DNA from: Streptomyces sp. NBC_00358
GTDB lineage: Bacteria > Actinomycetota > Actinomycetes > Streptomycetales > Streptomycetaceae
Direction: 5' to 3'
DNA length: 64,000 nt
Assembly (NCBI RefSeq): GCF_036099295.1
Contig: NZ_CP107976.1
Span: 1,426,001-1,490,000, forward strand
Shown here piece by piece: positions 49,383-60,115 of the stretch (position 1 is the stretch's first letter; every line of letters begins with the position of its first letter). Below the pieces are notes generated by a model. That model had not been told where the DNA came from. It made no database searches and saw only the letters and a list, made by a program, of their open reading frames with translations. A program made the position numbers and the translations under genes.

Positions 49383-50351
49383 TCAGTGGCCGCTGATCCT
49401 TCGGGGCGAGTACGGCTGCTCCAACGCCTCGGTCTCCTTGTCCGAGAGTTCCACGTCGAGCGAGGCGACCGCGTCCTCGATGTGCAGCGGCTTGGTGGCA
49501 CCGACGATGGGCGCCGTCACGGCGTCCCGCCGCAGCAGCCAGGCGAGGGCGATCCTGGCGCGCGGCACCTGCCGCTCTGCGGCGATACGCGCGACCGCGT
49601 CGGCGATCTCGCGGTCGCCGTCCTGGTACAGGTTCCGGCCGAACGTGTCGTTGCGGCTGCGCGCCGTGGCCGTGCCCCAGTCACGGGTGAGCCGGCCGCG
49701 GGCGAGCGGGCTCCACGGCAGGACACCGACCCCCTGGTCGGCGCAGAGCGGCAGCATCTCGCGTTCCTCCTCGCGGTAGAGGAGGTTGTAGTGGTTCTGC
49801 ATCGAGACGAAACGGGTCCAGCCGTGCAGCGTGGCCGTGTACTGCGCCTTGGAGAACTCCCACGCGTACATCGAACTCGCCCCGATGTAACGGGCCTTGC
49901 CCGCCTTGACCACGTCGTGCAGGGCCTCCATGGTCTCCTCGACGGGGGTGCGGCGGTCGAAGCGGTGGATCTGGTAGAGGTCCACGTGGTCGGTGCCGAG
50001 ACGGCGCAGCGTGTTGTCGATCTCCGTCATGATCGTCTTGCGGGACAGACCGCGGCCGTTGGGCCCCTCGTGCATCGCGCCGTGCACCTTGCTGGCGATG
50101 ACGATCTCGTCGCGGCGGGCGAACTCGGCGAGCGCCCGGCCGACGATCTCCTCGCTGGTGCCGTCCGAGTACACGTTCGCCGTGTCGAAGAAGGTGATCC
50201 CGGCCTCCAGGGCCTGGCGGATCAACGGGCGCGAGGCCTCCTCGTCGAGGGTCCATTCGTGGACACCTCGGTCGGGCAGGCCGAAACTCATGCAGCCGAG
50301 GCAGATCCGGGAGACGTCCAGACCCGTCGAACCGAGCTTCACGTACCGCAT
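49383..50351 (-). CDS. Aldo/keto reductase
   Basis: 322-aa NADP(H)-dependent aldo/keto reductase of the YajO/potassium-channel-beta-like group. TIM-barrel landmarks: MRYVKLGSTGLDVSRICLG, ITFFDTANVYSDGTSEEIVG (catalytic Asp and Tyr), VIASKVHG (catalytic Lys), DLYQIHRFD (His), and the cofactor region LLRRDAVTAPIVGATKPLHIEDA. Physiological substrate unknown. AGGAG lies 5 nt before ATG 50351; a GTG two codons earlier overlaps that site. The 79-bp gap to the NTF2-like gene on the same strand suggests one operon. Confidence 0.92.
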   Translation of the reverse strand: MRYVKLGSTGLDVSRICLGCMSFGLPDRGVHEWTLDEEASRPLIRQALEAGITFFDTANVYSDGTSEEIVGRALAEFARRDEIVIASKVHGAMHEGPNGRGLSRKTIMTEIDNTLRRLGTDHVDLYQIHRFDRRTPVEETMEALHDVVKAGKARYIGASSMYAWEFSKAQYTATLHGWTRFVSMQNHYNLLYREEEREMLPLCADQGVGVLPWSPLARGRLTRDWGTATARSRNDTFGRNLYQDGDREIADAVARIAAERQVPRARIALAWLLRRDAVTAPIVGATKPLHIEDAVASLDVELSDKETEALEQPYSPRRISGH

Positions 50352-50430
50352 GCTCACTCCTGCTCTCGCTGCCGGTGGGGGTGGGGAGATCCGAGGACAG
50401 ATCCCTGCCCGCCGGGGGCGGCCGACAGCC

Positions 50431-51204
50431 CTACTCCGCGGGGGCTTCCACGTCGTCGTAGACCCGCGCCGACGCGATCAGGCCATCGCCGCCCCGGGCG
50501 CAGACCGCGAGGCCGGGCTGCGGCGGCAGGTCGTTCCGGCCCCAGTGGTCGCAGATGTACTCGAACGCGCTGCGCGTGCCGTCCTCGGTCACGGTGCACA
50601 GCTTGAGCGGGATGCCGCCGCCCGCGGAGAAGAAGGCGTCGTAGAGCTCGGTCAGCTCCTTGGTCCCGACGTGCCGGTACACGTCGTCGGACGGGCCCCG
50701 GAAGGATCCGTCCGGTGCGAAGGCGGCGACGACGGCCTCGGTGTCCCCCGCGTCGACGGCGGCCTTGAACGCGCCCACCACGTCGGAGGCGTGCGCCTGG
50801 GGGTCCGGCAGCACCATCGGACGGCGGACCACGTGCCGGCCGAGCAGCGGCAGCCGGGAATGGTGGATCCGCACCGGCAGCGCGGAGGCCGGGTCCACCG
50901 CGGCGGCCACGGGCAGCCCGATGCGCTCGCCCTCCGGGCCCTCCAGGTGGACGACCCATTCGCCGACGGCCCGCCCCTCACCGAGCGTGGTGGCGATCTC
51001 CTCGATCTCCACCTTCCGCTCCGCCCGCCAGGTGTCCTGCACGGCCAGCCAGGCGGCCAGGACACCGACACCGCTGATCCGGCCCGCCTCGGGGTCGTCG
51101 AGGGCGACGGGCACGGTGGCCGACGCCGGGTCGCGCAGCGCGTCGGCCAGCTCGGCGGCGCCGAGCCGGTCGACGAGGTCGGAGATCTGCGGGATCCAGA
51201 CCAT
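50431..51204 (-). CDS. NTF2/SnoaL-like tandem protein
   Basis: 257-aa cytosolic protein with two NTF2/SnoaL-like cone folds. The second is clearer (FKAAVDAGDTEAVVAAFAPDGSFRGP, then LYDAFFSAGGGIPLKLCTVTEDG and AFEYICDHWGRND); the first half (LADALRDPASATVPVALDDPE, then GEWVVHLEGPEGERIGLPVAAAVD) is more divergent. Such folds act as small-molecule isomerases, cyclases or binding proteins; no catalytic residues can be assigned. AGGAG precedes ATG 51204. It is upstream of the aldo/keto reductase gene and may act in the same pathway. Confidence 0.8.
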   Translation of the reverse strand: MVWIPQISDLVDRLGAAELADALRDPASATVPVALDDPEAGRISGVGVLAAWLAVQDTWRAERKVEIEEIATTLGEGRAVGEWVVHLEGPEGERIGLPVAAAVDPASALPVRIHHSRLPLLGRHVVRRPMVLPDPQAHASDVVGAFKAAVDAGDTEAVVAAFAPDGSFRGPSDDVYRHVGTKELTELYDAFFSAGGGIPLKLCTVTEDGTRSAFEYICDHWGRNDLPPQPGLAVCARGGDGLIASARVYDDVEAPAE

Positions 51205-51417
51205 GGGGACTCCTGGGCCGTGCGGAGTGGTCGACTTCGATCGTGTGCCCGTACCGCCCCCGGCGCGACCTCAGCGGCCGGGAACGGTGACGCGCCGTGC
51301 CGTACGGGCCCCGTCCCGACCGCTCAGCGCTCTGTCCGAATCCCGCCGGACGGAATGCCGCGCGGGAGGCACTGTTGAGGGTGCACACGCTGTGAGACCT
51401 CGGAAAGGACCGGACCG

Positions 51418-51918
51418 ATGACGGTCTACACGACCATGGACAGCCCGCTCGGCCGCCTGCTGCTGGTGGGTGAGGAGTCGGTCACCGCCAAGGGCGGCAC
51501 CGCGCTCGCCGCGCTGTCCGTGCCGGACCAGAAGTACGGCGCGGTCGTCCAGGAGGGCTGGCGCGAGGACCCGGACGCCTTCCGGGAGATCGTCTCCCAG
51601 TTGCGCTCGTACTTCGACGGCCGGCTCACCGCCTTCGACATCGAGTACGTGTCGAGCGGCAGCGACTTCCAGCGGCGCGTCTGGAAGGCCCTGGAGAACA
51701 TCCCGTACGGCACCACGCTCAGCTACGGCGAGGTCGCGGCGCGGATCGGCGCGTCCCGGGCCGCGGTCCGTGCCGTGGGTACGGCGATCGGGGCGAACCC
51801 GCTGCTGATCGTCCGTCCCTGCCACCGCGTGATCGGCGCGAGTGGGGCGCTCACCGGCTACGCGGGCGGCCTGGAGCGCAAACGACAGCTCCTGGACCTG
51901 GAGACCGTGCCCTCCTGA
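51418..51918 (+). CDS. ogt: Methylated-DNA--protein-cysteine methyltransferase
   Basis: 166-aa suicide repair protein that transfers alkyl groups from O6-alkylguanine or O4-alkylthymine to its own Cys. The active site VRPCHRVIG has Cys135; the DNA-binding helix-turn-helix FQRRVWKALENIPYGTTLSYGEVA and the Arg finger region SRAAVRAVGTA are intact. No Ada-type zinc domain is fused. AAAGGA precedes ATG 51418. It is followed by a UvrA-like gene on the same strand, but a promoter and palindrome separate them. Confidence 0.93.
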   Translation: MTVYTTMDSPLGRLLLVGEESVTAKGGTALAALSVPDQKYGAVVQEGWREDPDAFREIVSQLRSYFDGRLTAFDIEYVSSGSDFQRRVWKALENIPYGTTLSYGEVAARIGASRAAVRAVGTAIGANPLLIVRPCHRVIGASGALTGYAGGLERKRQLLDLETVPS

Positions 51919-51924
51919 CCGGCT

Positions 51925-51936
51925 CGGACGCGTCCG
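51925..51936. repeat. Perfect palindrome after ogt
   Basis: CGGACGCGTCCG, 7 bp after the ogt stop. GCCGGACGCGTACGG at 51951 repeats part of it. Too short for a firm terminator call. Confidence 0.4.
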
Positions 51937-52054
51937 GCGGTCCCGGTGGCGCCGGACGCGTACGGACCGCCCTCCCGGGAGCCCGCCCGCCCAGGGACCC
52001 GGGAGTCCGGGAGCCCGCGGGCGCCTCCCCCGGGTCGCGGGACCGGCCACGGCC

Positions 52055-52060
52055 TAGAAT
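52055..52060 (+). promoter_or_regulatory. -10 box of the uvrA-like gene
   Basis: TAGAAT is a near-consensus -10 and would start an mRNA with a ~78-nt leader before ATG 52145. The -35 is weak. Confidence 0.5.
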
Positions 52061-52144
52061 CGTGGGGTTTGCCCCGTGCCCCATCGACGCCCAGGCCGCG
52101 GCCCGCCGGCCCGCGGCACCGGGCCGCCCCCAGGAGTCCCGCCG

Positions 52145-54499
52145 ATGCCCAGCCCCGACGGCCGCCCCCACGACTCCCACGTCCGCGTCCGCGGTGCCCG
52201 GGAGCACAATCTGCGGGGTGTGGACGTCGACATCCCGCGTGACGTGTTCGTGGTCTTCACCGGGGTCTCGGGGTCCGGGAAGTCGTCGCTCGCCTTCGGG
52301 ACGATCTACGCGGAGGCACAGCGGCGGTACTTCGAGTCCGTCGCCCCGTACGCGCGGCGGCTGATCCACCAGGTGGGGGCGCCGAAGGTCGGGGAGATCA
52401 CCGGACTGCCGCCCGCGGTGTCCTTGCAGCAGCGCCGCTCGGCGCCCACCTCGCGCTCGTCGGTGGGGACGGTCACCAATCTGTCCAACTCGCTGCGGAT
52501 GCTGTTCTCACGGGCGGGAGAGTATCCGGCGGGCGCAGAGCGGCTCGACTCGGACGCGTTCTCTCCGAACACGGCGGCAGGGGCGTGCCCCGAGTGCCAC
52601 GGACTCGGTCAAGTACACCGTACGACGCAGGAGTTGCTCGTCCCCGACCCGTCGCTGTCGATCCGTGAGGGCGCCATCGCCGCGTGGCCGGGGGCCTGGC
52701 AGGGCAAGAACCTGCGGGACATCCTCGACGCGCTCGGCCACGACGTGGACCGGCCCTGGCGCGAACTGCCCGCCGGGGAGCGGGAGTGGATCCTGTTCAC
52801 GGACGAGCAGCCGGTGGTCACCGTGCACCCGGTACGGGAGGCCGAGCGGATCCAACGCCCCTACCAGGGCACGTACATGAGCGCGCGACGCTACGTCCTG
52901 AAGACCTTCTCCGACACGAAGAGCGCCACCCTGCGGGCCAAGGCGGAGCGGTTCCTCGCCGCTGCTCCCTGCCCGGTGTGCGGCGGCGGCAGGCTGCGGC
53001 CCGAGGCGATGGCGGTGACGTTCGCGGGGCGGAACATCGCCGAACTGGCCGCGCTGCCGCTGGTCGAACTCGCGAAGTCCCTCACGGGCGACTCCGAGAC
53101 CGCGCGTGTCCTGACCGGGGACCTCACCTCCCGCATCGCGCCCGTCGTCGAGCTCGGCCTCGGCTATCTCAGCCTCGACCGGGCCACCCCCACCCTCTCG
53201 GCCGGCGAGCTCCAACGGCTGCGGCTGGCGACCCAGTTGCGGTCCGGTCTCTTCGGCGTGGTGTACGTCCTCGACGAGCCGTCCGCGGGACTGCACCCGG
53301 CGGACACGGAGGCCCTGCTCACCGTGCTGGAACGCTTGAAGGCGGCGGGCAACTCGGTGTTCGTCGTGGAGCACCACCTCGATGTGGTGCGCGCCGCCGA
53401 CTGGCTGGTCGACGTGGGTCCGCACGCCGGGGAGCACGGCGGGCGGGTCCTGTACAGCGGTCCCGTCACCGGTCTGGCAGAGGTACCGGAGTCCGCGACG
53501 GCCCGATTCCTCTTCGACCGCTCTCCCGTTCCGGAGCGCCCGGTGCGACGGCCCGTCGGGCAGGTGAGGGTCGGCCCGGTGACCCGGCACAATCTGCGCG
53601 GGGTCACCGCCGAGTTCCCGCTCGGCGTGTTCACCGCGGTGACGGGGGTCTCCGGCTCCGGGAAGTCCACGCTGATCGGCGAGGTGACCGAGGAACTGGC
53701 GGGCGTGGGACGGCTGGTCAGCGTCGACCAGAAGCCCATCGGCCGTACGCCCCGCTCCAATCTGGCGACGTACACGGGGCTGTTCGACGTCGTACGCAGG
53801 GTGTTCGCCGGAACCGAGGGAGCGAAGGCCCGCGGCTACGGTGTGGGGCGGTTCTCCTTCAACGTGGCCGGCGGGCGCTGCGAGACCTGTCAGGGCGAGG
53901 GCTTCGTCAGTGTGGAGCTGCTGTTCCTGCCCAGTACGTACGCCCCGTGCCCGGACTGCGGCGGTGCGCGCTACAACCCCGAGACCCTCGAAGTGACGTA
54001 CCGGGGACGGAACATCGCGCAGATCCTGGATCTGACGGTCGAGGCGGCGGCCGGGTTCTTCGCCGGGACGGACACCCCGGCGGTCTCGCGCAGCCTCGGC
54101 ACGCTGCTCGACGTGGGCCTCGGCTATCTGCGACTCGGCCAGCCCGCGACGGAGTTGTCGGGCGGTGAGGCCCAACGCATCAAATTGGCGAGCGAGTTGC
54201 AGCGGGCGCGAAGGGGGCACACCTTCTATCTGCTCGACGAACCGACGGCGGGACTGCATCCGGCCGATGTCGAGGTACTGATGGGCCGGTTGCACGGCCT
54301 GGTGGACGCCGGTCACACCGTCGTGGTGGTGGAGCACGACATGACGGTGGTGGCGGGCGCCGACTGGGTCATCGATCTGGGCCCCGGCGGCGGTGACGAG
54401 GGCGGCCGTGTCGTGGCCGCCGGCCCACCTGGACAGGTGGCGGCGGCACATGGCCGGACGGCCGCGTATCTCGCCCGAGCGCTCGGACGCCTCCCCTAG
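52145..54499 (+). CDS. Short UvrA-type ABC ATPase (UvrA2 class)
   Basis: 784 aa, versus about 950-1000 for canonical UvrA. Two ABC modules with Walker [10 protein letters not shown] (N-terminal) and GVSGSGKST (C-terminal), signature-like [12 protein letters not shown] and [12 protein letters not shown], and [11 protein letters not shown] / [11 protein letters not shown]alker B. Zinc-binding pairs [23 protein letters not shown] and CPDCGG are present. The shortening lies between the first Walker A and first signature, where the UvrB-binding part of UvrA normally sits. UvrA2/DrrC-type proteins act in tolerance to DNA-binding drugs rather than core excision repair. AGGAG precedes ATG 52145. Next to ogt, so a DNA-damage neighbourhood. 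Confidence 0.87.
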   Translation: MPSPDGRPHDSHVRVRGAREHNLRGVDVDIPRDVFVVFTGVSGSGKSSLAFGTIYAEAQRRYFESVAPYARRLIHQVGAPKVGEITGLPPAVSLQQRRSAPTSRSSVGTVTNLSNSLRMLFSRAGEYPAGAERLDSDAFSPNTAAGACPECHGLGQVHRTTQELLVPDPSLSIREGAIAAWPGAWQGKNLRDILDALGHDVDRPWRELPAGEREWILFTDEQPVVTVHPVREAERIQRPYQGTYMSARRYVLKTFSDTKSATLRAKAERFLAAAPCPVCGGGRLRPEAMAVTFAGRNIAELAALPLVELAKSLTGDSETARVLTGDLTSRIAPVVELGLGYLSLDRATPTLSAGELQRLRLATQLRSGLFGVVYVLDEPSAGLHPADTEALLTVLERLKAAGNSVFVVEHHLDVVRAADWLVDVGPHAGEHGGRVLYSGPVTGLAEVPESATARFLFDRSPVPERPVRRPVGQVRVGPVTRHNLRGVTAEFPLGVFTAVTGVSGSGKSTLIGEVTEELAGVGRLVSVDQKPIGRTPRSNLATYTGLFDVVRRVFAGTEGAKARGYGVGRFSFNVAGGRCETCQGEGFVSVELLFLPSTYAPCPDCGGARYNPETLEVTYRGRNIAQILDLTVEAAAGFFAGTDTPAVSRSLGTLLDVGLGYLRLGQPATELSGGEAQRIKLASELQRARRGHTFYLLDEPTAGLHPADVEVLMGRLHGLVDAGHTVVVVEHDMTVVAGADWVIDLGPGGGDEGGRVVAAGPPGQVAAAHGRTAAYLARALGRLP

Positions 54500-54577
54500 C
54501 GACATCCCAGGAGGCCGGAACCGCCCCGGAGGCTGAACCGGCGAACACCGCGGCCACAGGCACGCGCCGGCCCCCGC

Positions 54578-54607
54578 GGGCACCCCGGAACGTTGCCGGG
54601 GGCGCCC
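54578..54607. terminator. Terminator-like hairpin (uvrA-like / olsA)
   Basis: GGGCACCCCGG (54578-54588) against CCGGGGGCGCCC (54596-54607), with CCCCGG/CCGGGG as the perfect core and small mismatches outside. It lies between convergent genes. Confidence 0.55.
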
Positions 54608-54629
54608 CGGGGCGGGCGGCTCCCCGGTC

Positions 54630-55580
54630 TCAGACGTGCGACCCCGCCCATGGGTGCGGGTGGCGTCCACCCCCTTGTGCCGCCTCGGCGAGAGCGCGCC
54701 GGTCCGTGCCGGGGCCGGGCGTGACGGCGGGGCGGAGCGTCACCTCGGCCACCAGGTGGCGTGCCGACACCACGCGCCACAGCGAGGCGAGCAGCGAGTC
54801 CTCGCCGACGAAGGCGGGCGCGGTGCTCGGCGCCCCGTCGGCGAACCGGTACTGGATGCGTACCGGCTGGACCGGCACACCGGCGTCGAGCGCGGCCTGG
54901 AAGACGGCCCGGCGGTAGCGGCCCTGGGCCCGGCCGCACCAGGTACTGCCCTCGGGGAAGGCGGCGACCGCCGAGCCGCCGCGCAGTGCCTCGGCGATGC
55001 GCTCCACCGTGCCGGGCAGGGCGCGCAACCGGTCGCGGTCGATGAAGAGAGTGCCGCCGCGGGCCGCCGGCACGCCGACCACGGGCCAGCCGCGCACCTC
55101 GGCCTTGGCGACCATCCGCGCCGGACGGACGGCGGCCAGCAGGGGGATGTCCAGCCACGAGACGTGGTTGGCCACGATCAGCAGTCCGCCGGTGGGCCGG
55201 GCGGCCCCGGTGATCCGCGTGCGGACCCCGGCCGTGCGCACCACGGCGAGGCACCAGCGGCGGATCCAACGGTCCCGCCGCTCCGCCCCCAGCCGTCGCG
55301 CCGGCGGGATCAGTGCGACCCCGAGGACGACCACGACCAGGAGTCCGGTCAGCCGCAGGACGGCGCGCGGTGCACCCGTCCAGGGCCGTACGGACTCCAC
55401 GCAGCCGCGCGGTGAGCAGGGGGCGGTGGGCAGCCAGGCGCTGGTCGTCCGAATGGGGCCGGCGGCGGGCCGCCGCGGCGTGGGGACGGCTCCGGGGAGC
55501 AACGCCGCTCGCGGGCCTGCGCCGGACCGGGGACGGCGGACGGCCGGGAGACGCGGCGCTCCGGTACGGGGCGTGCTCAT
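54630..55580 (-). CDS. olsA: OlsA-type 1-acyl-glycerol-phosphate / lyso-ornithine-lipid acyltransferase
   Basis: 316-aa membrane acyltransferase of the PlsC family. The HX4D motif is NHVSWLD, and the acyl-acceptor motif is FPEGSTW; a hydrophobic segment LTGLLVVVVLGVALI (about 70-85) anchors it. It is directly coupled to the OlsB-like gene (TGATG overlap at 55580), so it probably adds the second acyl chain to lyso-ornithine lipid rather than acting on lysophosphatidate. The N-terminal ~60 residues are Pro/Arg-rich and probably disordered. Confidence 0.85.
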   Translation of the reverse strand: MSTPRTGAPRLPAVRRPRSGAGPRAALLPGAVPTPRRPAAGPIRTTSAWLPTAPCSPRGCVESVRPWTGAPRAVLRLTGLLVVVVLGVALIPPARRLGAERRDRWIRRWCLAVVRTAGVRTRITGAARPTGGLLIVANHVSWLDIPLLAAVRPARMVAKAEVRGWPVVGVPAARGGTLFIDRDRLRALPGTVERIAEALRGGSAVAAFPEGSTWCGRAQGRYRRAVFQAALDAGVPVQPVRIQYRFADGAPSTAPAFVGEDSLLASLWRVVSARHLVAEVTLRPAVTPGPGTDRRALAEAAQGGGRHPHPWAGSHV

Positions 55581-56350
55581 CAGGCGGGGACGAGGGAGAG
55601 GAAGTGGCGGAGGTAGCGCGGGTTGACCCGGCTCATCGGCAGCAGCACGTACAGGTCGGCGACGCCGAAGTCCGTGTCGTGCGCGGGCTCGCCGCACACC
55701 CACGCGCCGAGGCGCAGATAGCCGCGCAGCAGCGGGGGCAGTTCGGTGCGGGCGGGGCGGGCGACACCTTCCGTGCTCCAGGGCAGCAGCGGGCGGACCC
55801 GGAACTCCTCCGGCGCCAGGTGCTTGTCCCGCACCCGGTCCCAGGTTCCGGCGGCGAGGGTACCGCCGTCGGCGAGCGGTATGGAGCAGCAGCCGGCGAG
55901 CCATTCGTGGCCGCCGTCGATCATGTAGCGGGCTATTCCGGCCCAGATCAGGCCGATGACCGCGCCGTCGCGGTGGTCGGGGTGGACGCAGGAGCGGCCG
56001 ACCTCGACCAGCCCGGAGCGGATTCCGGCCAGCGGTCCGAGGTCGAACTCGCTCTCCGAGTAGAGGCGCCCGGCGACCGCGGCGCGTTCGGGCGGCAGCA
56101 GCCGGTAGGTGCCGACGACCTGGCCGGTCTCGGTGTCGCGGACGAGCAGGTGGTCGCAGTACGCGTCGAAGGCGTCGATGTCGAGACCGGGCTGCGGGGT
56201 GTTCAGGAGGGCGCCCATCTCCCCGGCGAAGACGTCGTGGCGCAGCCGCTGCGCGGCCCGGACATCGGCCTCGTCGCGGGCCAGGGTGACGGTGTAGCGG
56301 GTGGGGGTGACGGGCTGGGGCGGGCTGTCGAGGGTGGAAACGCCGGTCAT
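55580..56350 (-). CDS. olsB: OlsB-type ornithine-acyl-ACP N-acyltransferase
   Basis: 256-aa GNAT-fold enzyme that attaches a 3-hydroxy-fatty acid from acyl-ACP to the amino group of ornithine, the first step of ornithine-lipid synthesis. Family features: ARDEADVRAAQRLRHDVFAGEMG, DAYCDHLLVRD, VVGTYRLL, EVGRSCVHPDHRDG and RGYLRLGAWVCGEPAHD. AGGAG lies 6 nt before ATG 56350. It overlaps olsA, so the two genes form an olsBA operon. Ornithine lipids replace phospholipids in phosphate starvation, but no convincing PHO box was found upstream. Confidence 0.88.
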   Translation of the reverse strand: MTGVSTLDSPPQPVTPTRYTVTLARDEADVRAAQRLRHDVFAGEMGALLNTPQPGLDIDAFDAYCDHLLVRDTETGQVVGTYRLLPPERAAVAGRLYSESEFDLGPLAGIRSGLVEVGRSCVHPDHRDGAVIGLIWAGIARYMIDGGHEWLAGCCSIPLADGGTLAAGTWDRVRDKHLAPEEFRVRPLLPWSTEGVARPARTELPPLLRGYLRLGAWVCGEPAHDTDFGVADLYVLLPMSRVNPRYLRHFLSLVPA

Positions 56351-56549
56351 GGCACTCTCCTGGTCACGGGCCGGTTCGGCGGAGTGGGACCCCCCGCTCG
56401 AACGGAGTCGATGGCTCGGGGGAGGCAGGCCGGATCCGAACGGTCTGCGCGCTCCTGTTCTTCCGACGCCGGTTGGCGTGCGCGTGACCAGTGCCAGGAG
56501 GGCGGATGTGAGGATGCTGAATGACAGGGGTGGCCCGGAACGGCGAGAC

Positions 56550-56580
56550 GGGACCGGGTATGAGCACCACACCCGGTCCC
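56550..56580 (-). terminator. Terminator of the sdhCAB operon
   Basis: Perfect 10-bp arms GGGACCGGGT (56550-56559) and ACCCGGTCCC (56571-56580), 35 bp beyond the sdhB stop on the minus strand. Confidence 0.8.
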
Positions 56581-56614
56581 GCCCGTCCGCACCGTACGGC
56601 GAACGACTTTCCGG

Positions 56615-57360
56615 CTAACGCCTGCCCGCCCTGCGGGTGGCGCGCAGCCATTCCTTGTTCATGCTGGTGATGGAGAACAGCGGGATGCCCTTCGGGCAGG
56701 CGGTCGCGCACTCCCCGGTGAGGGTGCAGCCGCCGAAGCCCTCGTCGTCCATCCGCGCCACCATGTCGAGTACCCGGGTCTCCCGTTCGGGGGCGCCCTG
56801 CGGCAGCACGTTCAGGTGGTTGACCTTGGCGGAGGTGAACAGCATCGCGGCGCCGTTCGGGCAGGCCGCCACGCAGGCGCCGCAGCCGATGCACTCGGCG
56901 TGCTCGAAGGCGAAGTCGGCGTCGGGTTTGGGGACGGGCGTGGCGTGCGCCTCCGGGGCGGCGCCGGTCGGGGCGGTGACGTAGCCGCCGGCCTGGATGA
57001 TCCGGTCGAAGGCGGAGCGGTCGACCACGAGGTCCTTCACCACCGGGAAGGCGGCGGCCCGCCACGGCTCGATGTCGATCGTGTCGCCGTCGTGGAAGGA
57101 GCGCATGTGGAGCTGGCAGGTGGTGGTGCGCTCGGGTCCGTGCGCGTCGCCGTTGATGACCAGGCTGCACGCGCCGCAGATGCCCTCGCGGCAGTCGTGG
57201 TCGAAGGCGACGGGGTCGTCGCCGCTGAGGATGAGCTCCTCGTTGAGGGTGTCGAGCATCTCCAGGAAGGACATGTCGGCCGAGATGCCGTCCACGTCGT
57301 ACGTGGACATCGCTCCGTCGGCGTCGGCGTTCTTCTGCCGCCAGACGCGCAGGGTGAGCT

Positions 57361-57364
<4 letters not shown>
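56615..57364 (-). CDS. sdhB: Succinate dehydrogenase iron-sulfur subunit
   Basis: 249-aa electron-transfer subunit of respiratory complex II at the cytoplasmic membrane face. The [2Fe-2S] site has Cys58, 63, 66 and 83 ([10 protein letters not shown], then TTCQ). The [4Fe-4S] and [3Fe-4S] sites are [12 protein letters not shown] and [18 protein letters not shown] 57364 overlaps the sdhA stop (ATGA). This SdhB belongs to the type paired with a single large cytochrome b subunit; Streptomyces also carry a classical sdhCDAB elsewhere. Confidence 0.93.
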
Positions 57365-59322
<1,958 letters not shown>

Positions 59323-59323
59323 T

Positions 59324-60031
59324 TCAGCTCACCACTCCAGTCATGACGCCCACGGGTACGGCGATGAAGCCGGCCGTGAGCAGCAGCGCGAGGACGTTCG
59401 CGACGGTCTTCAGGGCGCGGTCGCGGGTGCGGCTGCCGGCGCCGAGGGTCTGGGCGGCGCTCCAGAAGCCGTGCCGGATGTGCAGGCCGAGCGCGAGCAT
59501 GGCGACGATGTAGACGACGTCGCCGTACCAGGTGGAGAAGGTGTCCACGACGTTCTGGTAGGGGTGGCCCTCCTGGAACCCGCCGGGGTGCACGGTGCCG
59601 GTGGTCAGGTCGAGGAGGTGCCAGACGATGAACAGGCCGAGGATGATCCCGCCCCAGCGCATCGTGCGGGTGGCGTAGCTCGCGCCCCGCTTCCTGTGCG
59701 CGTACTTGCTGGGGCGCGCCCTGATGTCGCGGCGGCTGAGCTGGTAGGCGGAGGTGGCGTGCGCGACCACGGCGGCGACCAGCACCACGCGGATCAGCCA
59801 CAGCGTCCACTCGTAGTGCATGAAGGGTTCACCGACGGTGCGCAGCCAGTGGGCGTAGTGGTTGAACTCGCCCGCGCCGAAGTAGATCTTCAGATTCCCG
59901 ATCATGTGGGCGACCAGGTAGAGCAGCATGATCAGGCCGCTGACGGCCATCACGGTCTTCTTGCCGACGGAGCTGTCCCACACGGTGCGTGCCATGGACG
60001 GCCGTCGGTCCGTCCGCGTTGCCAAAGCCAT
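59324..60031 (-). CDS. sdhC: Succinate dehydrogenase cytochrome b subunit
   Basis: 235-aa membrane anchor of the single-subunit cytochrome b558 type. Five hydrophobic helices are visible, starting with [22 protein letters not shown], then [52 protein letters not shown] and [17 protein letters not shown]; the His in helices 1-4 are the likely di-heme ligands. It passes electrons to menaquinone. ATG 60031 has no Shine-Dalgarno; a TAGCGT box lies 8 nt upstream on the minus strand, indicating a leaderless operon start. Divergent from a LysR gene. Confidence 0.9.
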   Translation of the reverse strand: MALATRTDRRPSMARTVWDSSVGKKTVMAVSGLIMLLYLVAHMIGNLKIYFGAGEFNHYAHWLRTVGEPFMHYEWTLWLIRVVLVAAVVAHATSAYQLSRRDIRARPSKYAHRKRGASYATRTMRWGGIILGLFIVWHLLDLTTGTVHPGGFQEGHPYQNVVDTFSTWYGDVVYIVAMLALGLHIRHGFWSAAQTLGAGSRTRDRALKTVANVLALLLTAGFIAVPVGVMTGVVS

Positions 60032-60039
60032 GGGACAGA

Positions 60040-60045
60040 ACGCTA
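60040..60045 (-). promoter_or_regulatory. -10 box of sdhCAB (leaderless)
   Basis: TAGCGT on the minus strand, 8 nt before the sdhC ATG. TTGGAC at 60065-60070 is a possible -35 (19-bp spacer). Confidence 0.5.
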
Positions 60046-60091
60046 GGGCGTGGGGAACCGATCAGTCCAAGACATGGTCCGGCTCGTTTCC

Positions 60092-60106
60092 ATAGGTGTG
60101 AGCTAT
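60092..60106. promoter_or_regulatory. LysR-type inverted repeat
   Basis: ATAG-N7-CTAT fits the T-N11-A pattern of LysR-family sites. It overlaps TATCGT (60104-60109), the likely -10 of the LysR gene, and so suits autoregulation and control of the divergent sdh operon. Confidence 0.5.
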
Positions 60107-60115
60107 CGTCGAGGG

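Noticed and set aside
49101..50606. Plus-strand frame that follows the CebR-like box
   Set aside because: It lacks a signal peptide or glycosidase motifs, and most of it is the antisense of the aldo/keto reductase gene.
56351..56549. PHO box search before olsB
   Set aside because: No pair of GTTCACC-like 11-mers with the right phase was found; single GTTCGG pieces are not enough.
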